A DNA stretch of 64,000 nt from Lachnoclostridium sp. (GCA_023665475.1 JAMPEB010000001.1:226345-290344); one strand, 5' to 3'. Shown: positions 19,226-29,091, counted from the first letter of the stretch. The notes: generated by a model not told the origin, from the sequence alone. Numbers and translations are program-made.

Positions 19226-19268
19226 AGAATCAGTAATTGTTCACAATGTGTACTTTTGGAGAAATCAT

Positions 19269-19709
19269 ATGCAAACACTTGAAGAAGAACTGTTGGAGGC
19301 ATGGCTCAGGCTTTCTACCGCCATTCCCAAAGAAAAAATCGCCACTGCGCTGCCCTATAACGAGTCGTTGATTTGCAATATCCTGTACCGCAATCAGACG
19401 CAGAATCCCGGGCAGTTTCTGACGGCAACCGATTTGTGCAGGGAGACAAAAATGTTAAAGTCCCAGATGAATCGTACCCTGAATAGCATGGAGGCAAAGC
19501 GTCTGATTTTCAGGATGCGCTCTCCCAAGGACAAGCGCAGGATATTTATTGCCCTGAATCAGGAACAGATTCGCCCTTACCAGAAACAACACCTTAAAAT
19601 TCTTTGCTTTATTAATGAAATTATCGACAAAGTGGGAAAGGAACAGGCAGAGGACGCCTTAAGAATCTTCAATCTGGCAGCCGATACCGTAGAGGAAATT
19701 GTGAAATGA
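19269..19709 (+). CDS. MarR-family transcription regulator
   Basis: 146 aa; GGAG lies 8 bp before the ATG. A winged-helix core is visible at about residues 35-105 (QFLTATDLCRETKMLKSQMNRTLNSMEAKRLIFRMRSPKDKRRIFIALN), with the typical D-K-R-R wing. It overlaps the following degV gene by ATGA, so they form a two-gene operon. The ligand is not known; control of its own operon is inferred from the arrangement. Confidence 0.85.
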   Translation: MQTLEEELLEAWLRLSTAIPKEKIATALPYNESLICNILYRNQTQNPGQFLTATDLCRETKMLKSQMNRTLNSMEAKRLIFRMRSPKDKRRIFIALNQEQIRPYQKQHLKILCFINEIIDKVGKEQAEDALRIFNLAADTVEEIVK

Positions 19710-20542
19710 TCAAAATATTAGTAGATTCTTCCTCCGAATACGGAATGGAGGAAATCAAAACAAATCAAATGGAACTGATTCCCATCAGTATTTCCATGGG
19801 AGAGCAGTCCTATATGGACGGCGTTAATCTGGACCGCAGCCAATTTTACGAAATGCTTTTAAACGGCAAGGAGTTTCCCAAAACTTCCCAGCCCTCTCCA
19901 CAGGCATTTCTGGATATTTTTGAAAAAGCGAAGCAAAAAGGGGACTCATTAGTGTGCATCCTCCTGTCCTCCGCCTTAAGCGGCACCTTCCAAAGCGCTG
20001 TTTTGGCCAAAAACATGGTGCATTATGATGACATTTATCTGATTGACTCCCGCTCCGCCGCCGTGCCCATCAAGGTTATGGCGAAATATGCCTGCCGACT
20101 GCGGGATACGGGACTTTCCGCAGAAGAAATTGCCGAAAAAGTAGAAGCCATCAAGCCTAAAGTCAGGCTCCTTGCCGCGCTGGATACCTTGGAATACCTT
20201 GCCAGAGGCGGAAGATTAAACCGCGGCGTAGCCGCCATTGGCGACATAGCCAACATCAAGCCTCTTATTACCTTAAGCGAAGAGGGCGAAGTAAAGGTTT
20301 TAGGAAAAGCTCTGGGCAGAAACAAGGCAATACACAGTCTGCTGCAGCATTTGGCGGAATTTGAGATAGATACCGAATTTCCCATTTATACCATCTATAC
20401 CTACGGTACAGACAACTGTGCCCGGTTTGAGAAGCATCTTGCGGAAAATAATTATTCCGTGGGACAGCGGATGCAGATTGGACCCACCATCGGCACCCAT
20501 ATCGGTCCCGAAGCTTTTGGCATGGTTTTTGTCCGTAAGTAA
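19706..20542 (+). CDS. DegV-family fatty-acid-binding protein
   Basis: 278 aa. DegV proteins bind fatty acids and supply the FakA kinase in Bacillota. Seen: N-terminal IKILVDSSSEYG, the conserved TSQPSPQAFLDIFEKAKQKG and LLSSALSGTFQSA, and RGGRLNRGVAAIGDI in the C-terminal half. The final GPTIGTHIGPEAFGMVFV segment is typical. Translation is coupled to the MarR gene by a 4-base overlap. The lipid specificity cannot be read from the sequence. Confidence 0.92.
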   Translation: MIKILVDSSSEYGMEEIKTNQMELIPISISMGEQSYMDGVNLDRSQFYEMLLNGKEFPKTSQPSPQAFLDIFEKAKQKGDSLVCILLSSALSGTFQSAVLAKNMVHYDDIYLIDSRSAAVPIKVMAKYACRLRDTGLSAEEIAEKVEAIKPKVRLLAALDTLEYLARGGRLNRGVAAIGDIANIKPLITLSEEGEVKVLGKALGRNKAIHSLLQHLAEFEIDTEFPIYTIYTYGTDNCARFEKHLAENNYSVGQRMQIGPTIGTHIGPEAFGMVFVRK

Positions 20543-20563
20543 CAGGAAATCTTTTTGCAATCC

Positions 20564-22156
20564 TTAATTAATTTTGTTTTTCAGTTTTTGATACATATAG
20601 TTTCCTAAAGAGAGCGCCGCATCCGAAAAAAAGACGATTCCGGCGGGAGCATACAAAAGCAGAAATAAATAATAGGGCAGCACATATCTACATTGGTTCT
20701 CCCAGATAATGCTGAATAAAAATCCGCCCACTACGGCAATAAGGGGAATCCAGCCACCTATAGGCAGTTTCTTCCGATTGACGATGCCCGCCGCCACAAA
20801 GGCGAAACAGGCAAGATAAATGATGCTCTGATAATAATTGGCAAATTGCCAGACAAAATTATGAAGCTCTCCATAGTACAGCTTTGGCACCCAATCCGGT
20901 ATCACTTTATTATCGGAAAATGTATTGGTAGAATACAGGCTTTCAAAAAGGGGTTCCAGCCACTGCATCCTCACTTTGGTCAGGAAAAAATTTCTGGCAT
21001 ACCCGGGGTTCTCCCTCATCTCTTTCAAGGATTCCTCAATATCCTTTCCGGCTGTCCCTGCTGCGGCTTTGGGGTCAAAACCGCACTCTCCGAACACATC
21101 CTGCTGATAGTGATTATACACTCCCGGAACTCCTTCCGTTTCCTGAAGTCCCATGGCTATCCACAAAATGGCGGGCATTCCTTCTACGCTCTCATATCCC
21201 GAACGGTATTCATACATTTTATCCACTGCCTTTACGGCGCCTCCCGCTGCCAGCAGAATACAAAGACCTGCCAGCACGGGTCTGAAACTCCCTTTTTTCA
21301 ACGCCATCAAAAGCATACCGATTGCCACTGCGATTAAGACAATCCAGACATTCATTCTCACAAGCAGGGCAAGCGCTCCTGCTACGGCGGCCGCCGCCAC
21401 ATATCTTTTCTGCGGTTTCTGCTCATATGCCGCCAATGCCCAAAACAACACCATACTAAAGCAGATGGACGGTAAATCCCCATAAATATAGGGCAGATAT
21501 AATAGATAAGGCAGGCAGAATACCATACACCCACAATATAAAAGGCGGTACGCCGGTCTTTCCATAACGATTTTCAAAAAGAAGTATCCCGCAATCAGCG
21601 TGACTATGCCAAATCCCAAATGAAACCACGCTGCCACATCATAACAAAAATCCCCAAACAGAGAAAAAAGAATCTCATACAAAAACAGAAAACCCTTCTG
21701 CTGCTGATAAAGCCCTATGTATCCCCCTTTTTGAAACATGGAAAAATTGCCTGCACGGGCATATGCAGCTCCCGCCGTAGTGTTTAACTGATCTCCCACC
21801 GGATAATAGGGATGCTGCCGCAGATAAAGAAATCCTTCCGCAGCCATACAGACACAGGCAATTCCCAATACCGCCGAACAGATTTTTCCCTGATATTGGG
21901 GAATCTTTTCCAGAAGCTTAAGAAAAAATGACGCTGCCAGACATAGCAGCGCAAAGACTCCCAGATGCTTTAATGTAGTGTCTTCTATCAAAAAAATATA
22001 CTTCCCATAATCTATGGAAGAAAAATAGGAATACCGAATGCCCTGATATGCGAGGAAACCTGTAATAAGCAGTAAAATCAATTGTAAAACTCTTATGGCA
22101 GCATGTAAAAGCCGGTCCCTCCATCGTTTTATCCCCATACTCATCCGCAAATCCAT
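20564..22156 (-). CDS. Multi-pass membrane protein, GT-C glycosyltransferase-like
   Basis: 530 aa from 22156; in-frame ATGs at 22144 and 22138 are possible, since the ribosome site GAGG touches the first codon. About eleven to thirteen hydrophobic segments are visible, with a large extracytoplasmic loop near residues 110-150 (YYPVGDQLNTTAGAAYARAG) containing an acidic GDQ motif, and another loop near 330-410. The layout resembles lipid-sugar-dependent GT-C transferases, but the donor and acceptor are unknown. It lies 11 bp after a second protein of similar size and topology, so they probably act in the same envelope pathway. Confidence 0.65.
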   Translation of the reverse strand: MDLRMSMGIKRWRDRLLHAAIRVLQLILLLITGFLAYQGIRYSYFSSIDYGKYIFLIEDTTLKHLGVFALLCLAASFFLKLLEKIPQYQGKICSAVLGIACVCMAAEGFLYLRQHPYYPVGDQLNTTAGAAYARAGNFSMFQKGGYIGLYQQQKGFLFLYEILFSLFGDFCYDVAAWFHLGFGIVTLIAGYFFLKIVMERPAYRLLYCGCMVFCLPYLLYLPYIYGDLPSICFSMVLFWALAAYEQKPQKRYVAAAAVAGALALLVRMNVWIVLIAVAIGMLLMALKKGSFRPVLAGLCILLAAGGAVKAVDKMYEYRSGYESVEGMPAILWIAMGLQETEGVPGVYNHYQQDVFGECGFDPKAAAGTAGKDIEESLKEMRENPGYARNFFLTKVRMQWLEPLFESLYSTNTFSDNKVIPDWVPKLYYGELHNFVWQFANYYQSIIYLACFAFVAAGIVNRKKLPIGGWIPLIAVVGGFLFSIIWENQCRYVLPYYLFLLLYAPAGIVFFSDAALSLGNYMYQKLKNKIN

Positions 22157-22167
22157 CCTCTTTTTTG

Positions 22168-23742
22168 CTACTCCATCCTTACATAATTCCTGTTGCTGAT
22201 ATACACGGCAAAGCGTTCATTCTCAAACCTTAACGCCACACTGTCCTTCTCCGTAAACTGTGCTTCAAATGCCTCCTTTTTGGCAGTTTTAACCACATAC
22301 GCCGTTGGCATTTCCTCCGGCAGATTGGGCGGATACCATTTTTTGCAAGTCTGCCACCAATACATTTTTAAATCTTCCATCCCATAGCAATGCCCCATGG
22401 TAACGGCCCCGTCACGCACCATGCTGATTCTGTCCGCATCCCAGAATTCTCCGTATCCATAGGAAATGCCTTCCTCTATAAGGAAATCCGCCACTTCCTC
22501 ATAATCCTTCAGATGATCGGTAGTGGTAACGGCATCTGCGTAAGTATATTTGACATTTAACACGGCAAACACACATATGGCAAGCAGGATCAAATCCGCA
22601 AACCAAGCTTTCTTTTTCTGAAAGCAGTCAATCAATATTCCCACAGTCACAATCGCCACATACCAGGAAAACAGAAAATAATTATGGGCGGGCTCCGCCG
22701 TGGTAATTGCAACAATAAAAGCCGTGATTCCCAGCGAAGTCAGGAAAATGGCAAGGGCATTCTGTTGTTTCTTCGGCACTTCGCTCTTTTTTCTGAAAAT
22801 ATAAAACAGACCGTACCCCACCAGAACAAGAAACGCCCACACAAGCATCTGCATCAGGGAATCCAATCCGCCAACCCGGGCATTTCCCGCAATTCCGAAA
22901 CCTTCCAAAACCGTTGCGGGAACCGTTATAAAAATGCGCTCCGCCACTTCCCCGGGAGACAACAGAAACAATGGATAATCCGCCTGCCCTTTATACAAAG
23001 ACGAGACCAGATAAGCAAGAATCATGGTCCCCACATAACCCGTGGCATAGTATCTGCCCCTGGGAAGTTTGCGGGCAAAGGCGTCCGATTCCATAAACAA
23101 AGAAACCGCCTCCACAACTATCATCGGCAAAATCACCATTTGCAGGCACTTTTGCCCTCCCAAAGCTATCAAAAGCGTGAATCCCCATAATAAAACCCAT
23201 CCTATTATCTCCCTGTATCCTGCTTTTCCTTTTTTCAGGTGCAGATAAAAGCAGACTGTCAGAAACATCAGTATACTGTGAATGGCGTAATACCCCGCAA
23301 ACAAAAATAAAAGCAGCGCTACAAAAGGAACCATCTGCCCCTCATTCCGAATACCGTTGACAGGTATCGCGCAAAGCGCTAACACCGCCGCTAAAGCGGG
23401 AGTCACGGACAGTCCCAGCTTTCTCAAAAACAAATACAGTCCTCCTGCCACAACCGCCCCGATGAACACACAGGCAAGCCCCACGGCTGTTGTCATGCTT
23501 CCCGTAATCCCATAAAATACCGCCGCAATGGCAGGCATTCCGAAAATATACCGTTCCGTACTTCCCAGCCAGTCATCCGGCGTGAGGGTCTTTTCCGTCC
23601 AGATTTCCCTTGCAAGTAACGCTTCCGCGGCAATGTCGGAGTCCACATGCTGGGTATATTTTGCAAGATTCAGATAGGCAAACATTCCCAAATATACTAC
23701 AAGCAGCAAAAACACTGCACATTTCCAAAATTTTTCCCGCAT
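22168..23742 (-). CDS. Multi-pass membrane protein, GT-C glycosyltransferase-like
   Basis: 524 aa, about twelve hydrophobic segments. The first extracytoplasmic loop carries the acidic motif HVDSDIAAEALLAREIW (about 33-49), as expected for metal-dependent GT-C enzymes. The C-terminal part (about 420-524) is soluble, with YGYGEFWDADRISMVRDGAV. GAGAGG lies about 9 bp before the ATG. The gene is downstream of prfA and its tandem repeats in the same direction, so it may be read from the prfA operon unless those hairpins terminate transcription. The specific reaction is unknown. Confidence 0.65.
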   Translation of the reverse strand: MREKFWKCAVFLLLVVYLGMFAYLNLAKYTQHVDSDIAAEALLAREIWTEKTLTPDDWLGSTERYIFGMPAIAAVFYGITGSMTTAVGLACVFIGAVVAGGLYLFLRKLGLSVTPALAAVLALCAIPVNGIRNEGQMVPFVALLLFLFAGYYAIHSILMFLTVCFYLHLKKGKAGYREIIGWVLLWGFTLLIALGGQKCLQMVILPMIVVEAVSLFMESDAFARKLPRGRYYATGYVGTMILAYLVSSLYKGQADYPLFLLSPGEVAERIFITVPATVLEGFGIAGNARVGGLDSLMQMLVWAFLVLVGYGLFYIFRKKSEVPKKQQNALAIFLTSLGITAFIVAITTAEPAHNYFLFSWYVAIVTVGILIDCFQKKKAWFADLILLAICVFAVLNVKYTYADAVTTTDHLKDYEEVADFLIEEGISYGYGEFWDADRISMVRDGAVTMGHCYGMEDLKMYWWQTCKKWYPPNLPEEMPTAYVVKTAKKEAFEAQFTEKDSVALRFENERFAVYISNRNYVRME

Positions 23743-23767
23743 ATATGCTGCCTCTCTTTCCGGCTCC

Positions 23768-23947
23768 TAGCTTTCTCCCATCTTTACTAACTTAGCAGCT
23801 TTGGTCCAACGCCGACCAAGCTGCCTTTAGCTTTCTCCCATCTTTACTAACTTTGCAGCTTCGGTCCAACGCCGACCAAGCTGCCTTTAGCTTTCTCCCA
23901 TCTTTACTAACTTAGCAGCTTTGGTCCAACGCCGACCAAGCTGCCTT
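23768..23947 (-). repeat. Three 60-bp tandem repeats derived from the prfA 3' end
   Basis: Three exact 60-bp periods (23768-23827, 23828-23887, 23888-23947) follow the prfA stop. Each contains a copy of the last prfA codons ([10 protein letters not shown] and stop) plus a hairpin GCAGCTTGGTC / GACC(A or G)AAGCTGC. Copies 1 and 3 are identical; copy 2 differs at two positions, suggesting that a 120-bp unit was duplicated. The hairpins lack T runs but could act as mRNA 3' structures. Confidence 0.9.
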
Positions 23948-25023
23948 TAGCTTTCTCCCATCTTTACTAACTTTGCAGCTTGGTCGGCGGCGATACAGGC
24001 GTCCAGAATTTCGTCAATATCACCGTTCATCACCTTATCCAGCTTATAAATAGTCAGCCCGATTCTGTGATCCGTGACGCGCCCCTGGGGGAAGTTGTAA
24101 GTCCTGATTTTCTCGGAACGATCACCCGTGCCAATCTGGCTGCGGCGAAGTTCCGCCTCCGCGTCATGCTTTTGCTGCTGCTCCATATCATAAAGTTTTG
24201 CCCGCAGCAGAGCAAACGCTTTCGCTTTATTCTGCAGCTGGGATTTTTCCGTCTGACTATATACCACGATACCCGTGGGATAATGTGTCAGGCGCACCGC
24301 AGAATCTGTGGTATTGACGCACTGACCTCCGTTTCCGGAAGCTCTCATGACATCTATCCTTATATCCTTGTCTTCAATTACGATATCAATATCCTCGTCC
24401 ACCTCCGGCATCACAGCCACCGTGATAGTGGAAGTATGGATCCGTCCGCCGCTTTCCGTCTCGGGCACACGCTGCACCCGATGTACGCCGCTTTCATATT
24501 TTAACTTGGAATAAGCCCCCTGCCCGGTAATCTGGAAGTTCACTTCCTTCATGCCACCGATGCCGATTTCATCCACATTTAAGGTTTCCACTTTCCAACG
24601 CTGTGCCTCTGCAAAATGCACATACATACGGTAAATTTCCGCCGCAAAAAGCGCCGCTTCATCTCCTCCTGCCCCGGCACGGATTTCCACAATCACATTT
24701 TTATCATCATTGGGGTCCTTGGGAAGCAACAAAATTTTAAGCTCCTGCTCCAATTCTTCCACGCGCTTCTTATTATCATTTAAGGTCTCTTTGATCATAT
24801 CGCGCATTTCTTCATCGTTTTCTTCCTCCAGCATTGCCAGAGAATCTTCTATTTCCTGCTTACACTTCTTATATTCCTCGTAGGCGTTGACTATGGGAGT
24901 CAACTCGCTCTGCTCCTTCATCAATTTACGAAAGCGCTCCGGATTGTTCGTCACTGTGGGCTCATGAAGCTCACCCAATATTTCCTCAAAACGAATCAGT
25001 AAATCCTCTAATTTGTCAAACAT
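23947..25023 (-). CDS. prfA: Peptide chain release factor 1
   Basis: 358 aa. Recognises UAA and UAG and triggers peptide release. The PxT codon-reading tripeptide is in QRVPETES and the peptidyl-transferase motif in [15 protein letters not shown]. The C-terminus ends in [10 protein letters not shown]; beyond the stop the DNA repeats this tail three times. The gene is last in a rho-rpmE-DUF1385-prmC-prfA cluster and follows prmC, the gene for the enzyme that methylates the GGQ glutamine. Confidence 0.97.
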   Translation of the reverse strand: MFDKLEDLLIRFEEILGELHEPTVTNNPERFRKLMKEQSELTPIVNAYEEYKKCKQEIEDSLAMLEEENDEEMRDMIKETLNDNKKRVEELEQELKILLLPKDPNDDKNVIVEIRAGAGGDEAALFAAEIYRMYVHFAEAQRWKVETLNVDEIGIGGMKEVNFQITGQGAYSKLKYESGVHRVQRVPETESGGRIHTSTITVAVMPEVDEDIDIVIEDKDIRIDVMRASGNGGQCVNTTDSAVRLTHYPTGIVVYSQTEKSQLQNKAKAFALLRAKLYDMEQQQKHDAEAELRRSQIGTGDRSEKIRTYNFPQGRVTDHRIGLTIYKLDKVMNGDIDEILDACIAADQAAKLVKMGES

Positions 25024-25089
25024 AACCTTCTCTCCATCTCCTCTAAAACCCTGTGCCGGTTTCTATTCCCGCTTACTCCCGGTCCGGCT

Positions 25090-25947
25090 TTAACCCAGCC
25101 AGGTGCCATACACTACCCTGTCAAGCCCTGCATAATCCTGCACGATTGTAACTTCCATAAATCCTGCCTGCTCCATAAGCCTGCTTACCTCTTCTGCCTG
25201 AGCATAACCGATTTCAAAATAGAGCATACCGCCGCCCATCAGATAATTGCCGCTCTGTTCTATCATTTTTCTGTAAAAATACAGTCCGTCCCCGCCTCCG
25301 TCCAATGCCTTTCGGGGTTCGTAATCCCTTACCTCCGGCATCAGGTCAGGAATTTCACCGCTTTTGATATAGGGGGGATTTGATACGATAAACTCAAACT
25401 TACCGGTAACATGGGAAAACAAATCACTTTGCACCCATGTGATCTGCTTCTTTGAAGCGCCATCCGTCTGTCCAAAAATTCTTTCTCCGTTCCGCCTTGC
25501 CACCTTTAAGGCGTCTTCTGAGATATCCGCTCCCACGCCGCTGCAATGGTTGCTGTAACGCAAAAGACTGATAAGAATGCATCCGGAGCCTGTACACATA
25601 TCCAGAATCCGCATACCGTCATGGAGCTTTTTTAGAACCTCTTCCACCAGAATCTCCGTATCCTGCCTCGGTATCAGAACATCCTTATTGACTTCAAAAG
25701 GAAGACCCATAAATTCCTGTTCACCCGTCAGATATTGCAACGGAACATGCTTTACCCTCTCGGACAACAGCCTGCGGTATTCCTCTTCCTCTTTGGTCCC
25801 TACAACCCTGTCACCATGAATCAGAAAAGTGTTTCTGTCTGTCTGACATACATATTCCAAAAGCAGTCTGGCATCAAGCTCCGCTTCTCCGATCCGCGCC
25901 TGCACCAATGCAGACCTTCCCTGTTCAAATAATTCCCTGTATGTCAA
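25090..25947 (-). CDS. prmC: Release factor glutamine methyltransferase
   Basis: 285 aa. Methylates the GGQ glutamine of release factors using S-adenosylmethionine. The N-terminal helical domain (1-85) is followed by a Rossmann methyltransferase domain with ILDMCTGSGCILISLL (about 115) and the catalytic NPPY motif in FIVSNPPYIKSGE. It lies directly upstream of its substrate gene prfA (66-bp gap), the usual bacterial arrangement. Confidence 0.96.
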   Translation of the reverse strand: MTYRELFEQGRSALVQARIGEAELDARLLLEYVCQTDRNTFLIHGDRVVGTKEEEEYRRLLSERVKHVPLQYLTGEQEFMGLPFEVNKDVLIPRQDTEILVEEVLKKLHDGMRILDMCTGSGCILISLLRYSNHCSGVGADISEDALKVARRNGERIFGQTDGASKKQITWVQSDLFSHVTGKFEFIVSNPPYIKSGEIPDLMPEVRDYEPRKALDGGGDGLYFYRKMIEQSGNYLMGGGMLYFEIGYAQAEEVSRLMEQAGFMEVTIVQDYAGLDRVVYGTWLG

Positions 25948-25968
25948 TGATATACTCCTCTTTTTACG

Positions 25969-26955
25969 CTACTCTTCCGGCTCGTCATCCATCCAGGTAT
26001 CATCCACATCATATTGGAAAGTATCATACAGATATTTTTTCCAGTCAAATACTGCCTCCACGGAAGCTATGGCAACCTCCGCCATGCTTCTGTCCGGCTC
26101 CTTTGTGGTAAGCCTCTGGATCAACATTCCGGGAGCGGATATGACACGAACCAAAAGATTGTTGCTCCGTCCTGCCAGACGGATGATCTCATAGGAAATA
26201 CCCGCCACTATAGGCATTAACAGCAGCCTCAATACCACCTTCTGCACTACATTATCTACCTGAATAAAGAAAAACAGCACAATACTCACAATCAGCACAA
26301 AGAAAATAAAACTGGTTCCGCATCTTCTGTGAAGTCTGGAACTGCGCATCACATTATGCACCGTGAGAGGCCTTCCCGCCTCAATGCAGTTAATGCATTT
26401 GTGCTCCGCTCCATGATACTGATAAAGCCGCTTTATATCCTTCATCGACCCTATCAACATTACATATGCCAGAAAAATCAAAATTCTGATGCCGCCTTCG
26501 ATAATCGCCATCAAAGAACGGTTTCTCACATATTCCTCAAAAAAGGAAGAAATAAAATAAGGCAGCACCACAAAAATCCCCACCGCCAGAACAATGGACA
26601 GCAAAGTGATAAATGTGGTTATCACCTTTTCCCCGTTTCCTCCGGTCACCTTATTCAGGGCTTTGTCAAATTTTGTCTCACTCTCCTCTTCCTCCTCGTA
26701 AAAGCTTGCCGAATAGTTGAGGCTTTTGGTTCCCAATATCATAGAATCCACAAAATTGAAAATGCCGCGGATAAAAGGAAGATTTTTTACTTTATTTCCG
26801 TGAAGCATTCCTTGAAAATTCTCAAGCTCCACCGAAATTTCTCCATTAGGCTTCCTGACTGCCACTGCGTACTTTTCGTCATTTTTCATCATAACGCCTT
26901 CCAGCACAGCCTGCCCGCCGATTCCGGAATAATGCACTCTGTTTTTCCTTGCCAT
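25969..26955 (-). CDS. DUF1385 membrane protein (YqhQ-like)
   Basis: 328 aa from ATG 26955. A start at 27018 is rejected because it lies inside the rpmE terminator. Seen: family N-terminus YSGIGGQAVLEGVMMKNDEKYAVAVRKPNGEI; four to five membrane segments (about 105-135, 150-175, 215-275); and the conserved YHGAEHKCINCIEAG and SSRLHRRCGTSFIF motifs with His/Cys residues that could bind metal. Function unknown; it sits between rpmE and prmC as in many Clostridia. Confidence 0.9.
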   Translation of the reverse strand: MARKNRVHYSGIGGQAVLEGVMMKNDEKYAVAVRKPNGEISVELENFQGMLHGNKVKNLPFIRGIFNFVDSMILGTKSLNYSASFYEEEEESETKFDKALNKVTGGNGEKVITTFITLLSIVLAVGIFVVLPYFISSFFEEYVRNRSLMAIIEGGIRILIFLAYVMLIGSMKDIKRLYQYHGAEHKCINCIEAGRPLTVHNVMRSSRLHRRCGTSFIFFVLIVSIVLFFFIQVDNVVQKVVLRLLLMPIVAGISYEIIRLAGRSNNLLVRVISAPGMLIQRLTTKEPDRSMAEVAIASVEAVFDWKKYLYDTFQYDVDDTWMDDEPEE

Positions 26956-26993
26956 ACTTTCGCACCGACCTCCGTGTGACTCAAATCCTATCA

Positions 26994-27042
26994 CAAAAAG
27001 GACTGCCGCATCCTGCAATTACCATAATGCGACAGCCCCTCG
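26994..27042 (-). terminator. Terminator after rpmE
   Basis: Minus-strand stem GGgCTGtCGCAT / ATGCGgCAGtCC followed by TTTTTG. It separates rpmE from the DUF1385 gene. Confidence 0.75.
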
Positions 27043-27054
27043 TTTTCTGAATTT

Positions 27055-27255
27055 CTATTGCATGCCATATTTCTTGTTGAACTTATCAACTCGTCCGTCA
27101 GCCCTTGCAGATTTCTGCTGACCTGTATAGAATGAATGGCACTTGGAGCAAACTTCCACATGAATCTCCGGCTTTGTGGAGCCCGTCACAAAAGTGTTGC
27201 CACAGTTACAGGTTACGGTTGCCTGATAATACTGGGGATGGATTCCTTCTTTCAT
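27055..27255 (-). CDS. rpmE: Ribosomal protein bL31, zinc type
   Basis: 66 aa from ATG 27255, with GAGAGGTG just upstream; upstream in-frame codons to 27309 lack a ribosome site. Four cysteines (16, 18, 36, 39: TCNCGN and VCSKCH) mark the zinc-binding form. A 50S component that also serves as a zinc store in Bacillota. It has its own promoter and terminator between rho and the DUF1385 gene. Confidence 0.97.
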   Translation of the reverse strand: MKEGIHPQYYQATVTCNCGNTFVTGSTKPEIHVEVCSKCHSFYTGQQKSARADGRVDKFNKKYGMQ

Positions 27256-27337
27256 CGTTTTCACCTCTCTATATCTTATTACTGTATTTGTTCCTGTTCT
27301 CATCCGCACTGCTTATGGAACCACAAACAGCGGTATT

Positions 27338-27366
27338 ATTGTATCACACCGAGGCAATGCTTGCAA
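27338..27366 (-). promoter_or_regulatory. rpmE promoter
   Basis: -35 TTGCAA (27366-27361) and -10 TACAAT (27343-27338), 17-bp spacer, just after the rho stop. Confidence 0.6.
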
Positions 27367-27374
27367 GACTTATT

Positions 27375-28859
27375 TTAAATAAATTTATTCTTTTTCACCA
27401 TATTGACAAATTCCATATTGTTTCTGGTGCGGGCAAACATGTCCAATATGCGGTCTGTTGCCTCATCAGGCTTCATGCCGTTCAATGCCTTTCGCATAAT
27501 ATTGATTGCGTCCAGTTCCTCGGAAGACAACAAGAGATCCTCTCGCCGGGTTCCGGATTTCGCCAGATCAATGGCAGGGAAAATCCTCTTTTCGGAAAGC
27601 TTGCGGTCAAGCACTATCTCCATATTGCCGGTGCCTTTAAATTCCTCATACACCACATCGTCCATCTTGCTTCCCGTATCCACCAGCGCAGTGGCAAGTA
27701 TCGTCAGGCTGCCGCCCTCCCGCATATTGCGCGCCGCTCCGAAAAATCTCTTGGGCATGTGCAGGGCAGAAGGGTCCAGACCACCGGAAAGCGTCCGTCC
27801 GCTGGGAGGCACCACCTGATTGTACGCTCTTGTAAGACGGGTGATGCTGTCCAACAGAATCACTACATCCTTTCCATGCTCCACCAAGCGCTTTGCGCGC
27901 TCTATCACCATCTCCGACACTCTTTTGTGATGCTCCGGAAGCTCGTCGAAAGTAGAATAAATCACTTCCACATGATTTCCACGGATAGCCTCTTTAATAT
28001 CGGTCACTTCCTCGGGACGCTCGTCAATCAGAAGAATCAGCATATGCATCTGGGGATTCGTCCTCAGCACGGATTTCGCCACTTCCTTTAACAATGTCGT
28101 TTTGCCGGCTTTGGGCGGAGACACAATCATGCCCCTCTGCCCTTTACCCACGGGACTCACCAAATCCATAACCCGCATGGCAACACTGCATCCGGGAGTC
28201 TCTAATTTAATGCGCTCATCGGGGAAGATGGGGGTCATGTCCTCAAACGCGGTGCGTTTTGCGGATTCTTCCGGGGTATATCCGTTAATCGTGCGGACAA
28301 AGAGCAGCGCGCTGAATTTTTCCTGCTGGGTCTTGATTCGCTTGTTGCCCCGCAGAATATCCCCGGTCTTTAAGCCGAACCGGCGAATCTGGCTGGGCGC
28401 CACATACACATCATTCTCTCCCGGCAGATAGTTCTCGCATCGTATGAACCCATAGCCGTCCGGCATAACCTCTAAAATGCCGCTGGCTTCCTCTCCGCTG
28501 TCCAGCTCCTTGGGATACTGGTTTTCATCATACACCTCGTTGCCCCGATAAGTACGCTGTCCTCCATTGTCCGGCTTCACATAATTCCCCTCTCCGCTCA
28601 TACTGCTCTCCACTCTGGGCGAAGACCCCGGCGCCTCGCTTCTTACAGGACGCTCGCTCCGGTAATTCACATGGGGTCTGCGCTCCGTGCGCTGCGGTTC
28701 TCCTCCTGTTTCCGCCGCTTCCCTTTTCAGCCGTTCATCCTCCGCAAGCATGGCTTCTACCAACTCAGCCTTCTTCATGGTAGATGTGCCTTTCAACCCA
28801 CGAACCTTCGCAAGCTCTTTCAGCTGTACCAATGCCAGTGATTCATATTTTTCTCTCAT
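27375..28859 (-). CDS. rho: Transcription termination factor Rho
   Basis: 494 aa. Hexameric RNA helicase. Order: N-terminal Rho_N helical domain (LKELAKVRGLKGTSTMKKAELVEAML, about 13-40), an Arg/Glu/Ser-rich insert (about 50-120), the RNA-binding cold-shock domain (SGILEVMPDGYGFIRCENY), and the ATPase core with Walker A PPKAGKTTLLKEV, Walker B VILLDSITRLTRAYN and the Q/R-loop region. The charged low-complexity insert is common in Clostridia and Actinobacteria. First gene of the rho-prfA cluster, with a leader of about 150 nt. Confidence 0.97.
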   Translation of the reverse strand: MREKYESLALVQLKELAKVRGLKGTSTMKKAELVEAMLAEDERLKREAAETGGEPQRTERRPHVNYRSERPVRSEAPGSSPRVESSMSGEGNYVKPDNGGQRTYRGNEVYDENQYPKELDSGEEASGILEVMPDGYGFIRCENYLPGENDVYVAPSQIRRFGLKTGDILRGNKRIKTQQEKFSALLFVRTINGYTPEESAKRTAFEDMTPIFPDERIKLETPGCSVAMRVMDLVSPVGKGQRGMIVSPPKAGKTTLLKEVAKSVLRTNPQMHMLILLIDERPEEVTDIKEAIRGNHVEVIYSTFDELPEHHKRVSEMVIERAKRLVEHGKDVVILLDSITRLTRAYNQVVPPSGRTLSGGLDPSALHMPKRFFGAARNMREGGSLTILATALVDTGSKMDDVVYEEFKGTGNMEIVLDRKLSEKRIFPAIDLAKSGTRREDLLLSSEELDAINIMRKALNGMKPDEATDRILDMFARTRNNMEFVNMVKKNKFI

Positions 28860-28869
28860 AAAATCCTCC

Positions 28870-29024
28870 TATATTTGAGATATTAATACCAAATAAACAA
28901 AATAATTGCCAAATTTCCAAGGCTTTGAAATAATGGGGTTATCACACCTACCTAGATATGTCACGGAGGTGTTCCTTGACTTTCCGACAGAACAGCCATG
29001 TTTTGCGATTCCGAATCTATTATA
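28870..29024 (-). promoter_or_regulatory. rho promoter and 5' leader
   Basis: A -10 TATAAT lies at 29024-29019 with a weak -35 (TTCCTA). The leader of about 150 nt contains a possible hairpin ACACCT / AGGTGT (about 28945-28975). Rho mRNA leaders are often autoregulated, but no known motif is recognised here. Confidence 0.4.
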
Positions 29025-29062
29025 ATACACTTTTGCCTAAATAGGAAGTCCCAAAATAAAAC

Positions 29063-29091
29063 TTGCACCTTTAAAAAAATTATTATATGAT
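29063..29091 (+). promoter_or_regulatory. Promoter of the malic enzyme gene
   Basis: -35 TTGCAC (29063-29068) and -10 TATGAT (29086-29091) with a 17-bp spacer, divergent from the rho promoter. Confidence 0.65.

Noticed and set aside
23768..23947. CRISPR array
   Set aside because: The 60-bp units are contiguous copies of the prfA end with no spacers.
26956..27018. An upstream start for the DUF1385 protein
   Set aside because: That stretch includes part of the rpmE terminator and has no ribosome site; the ATG at 26955 begins the conserved family N-terminus.
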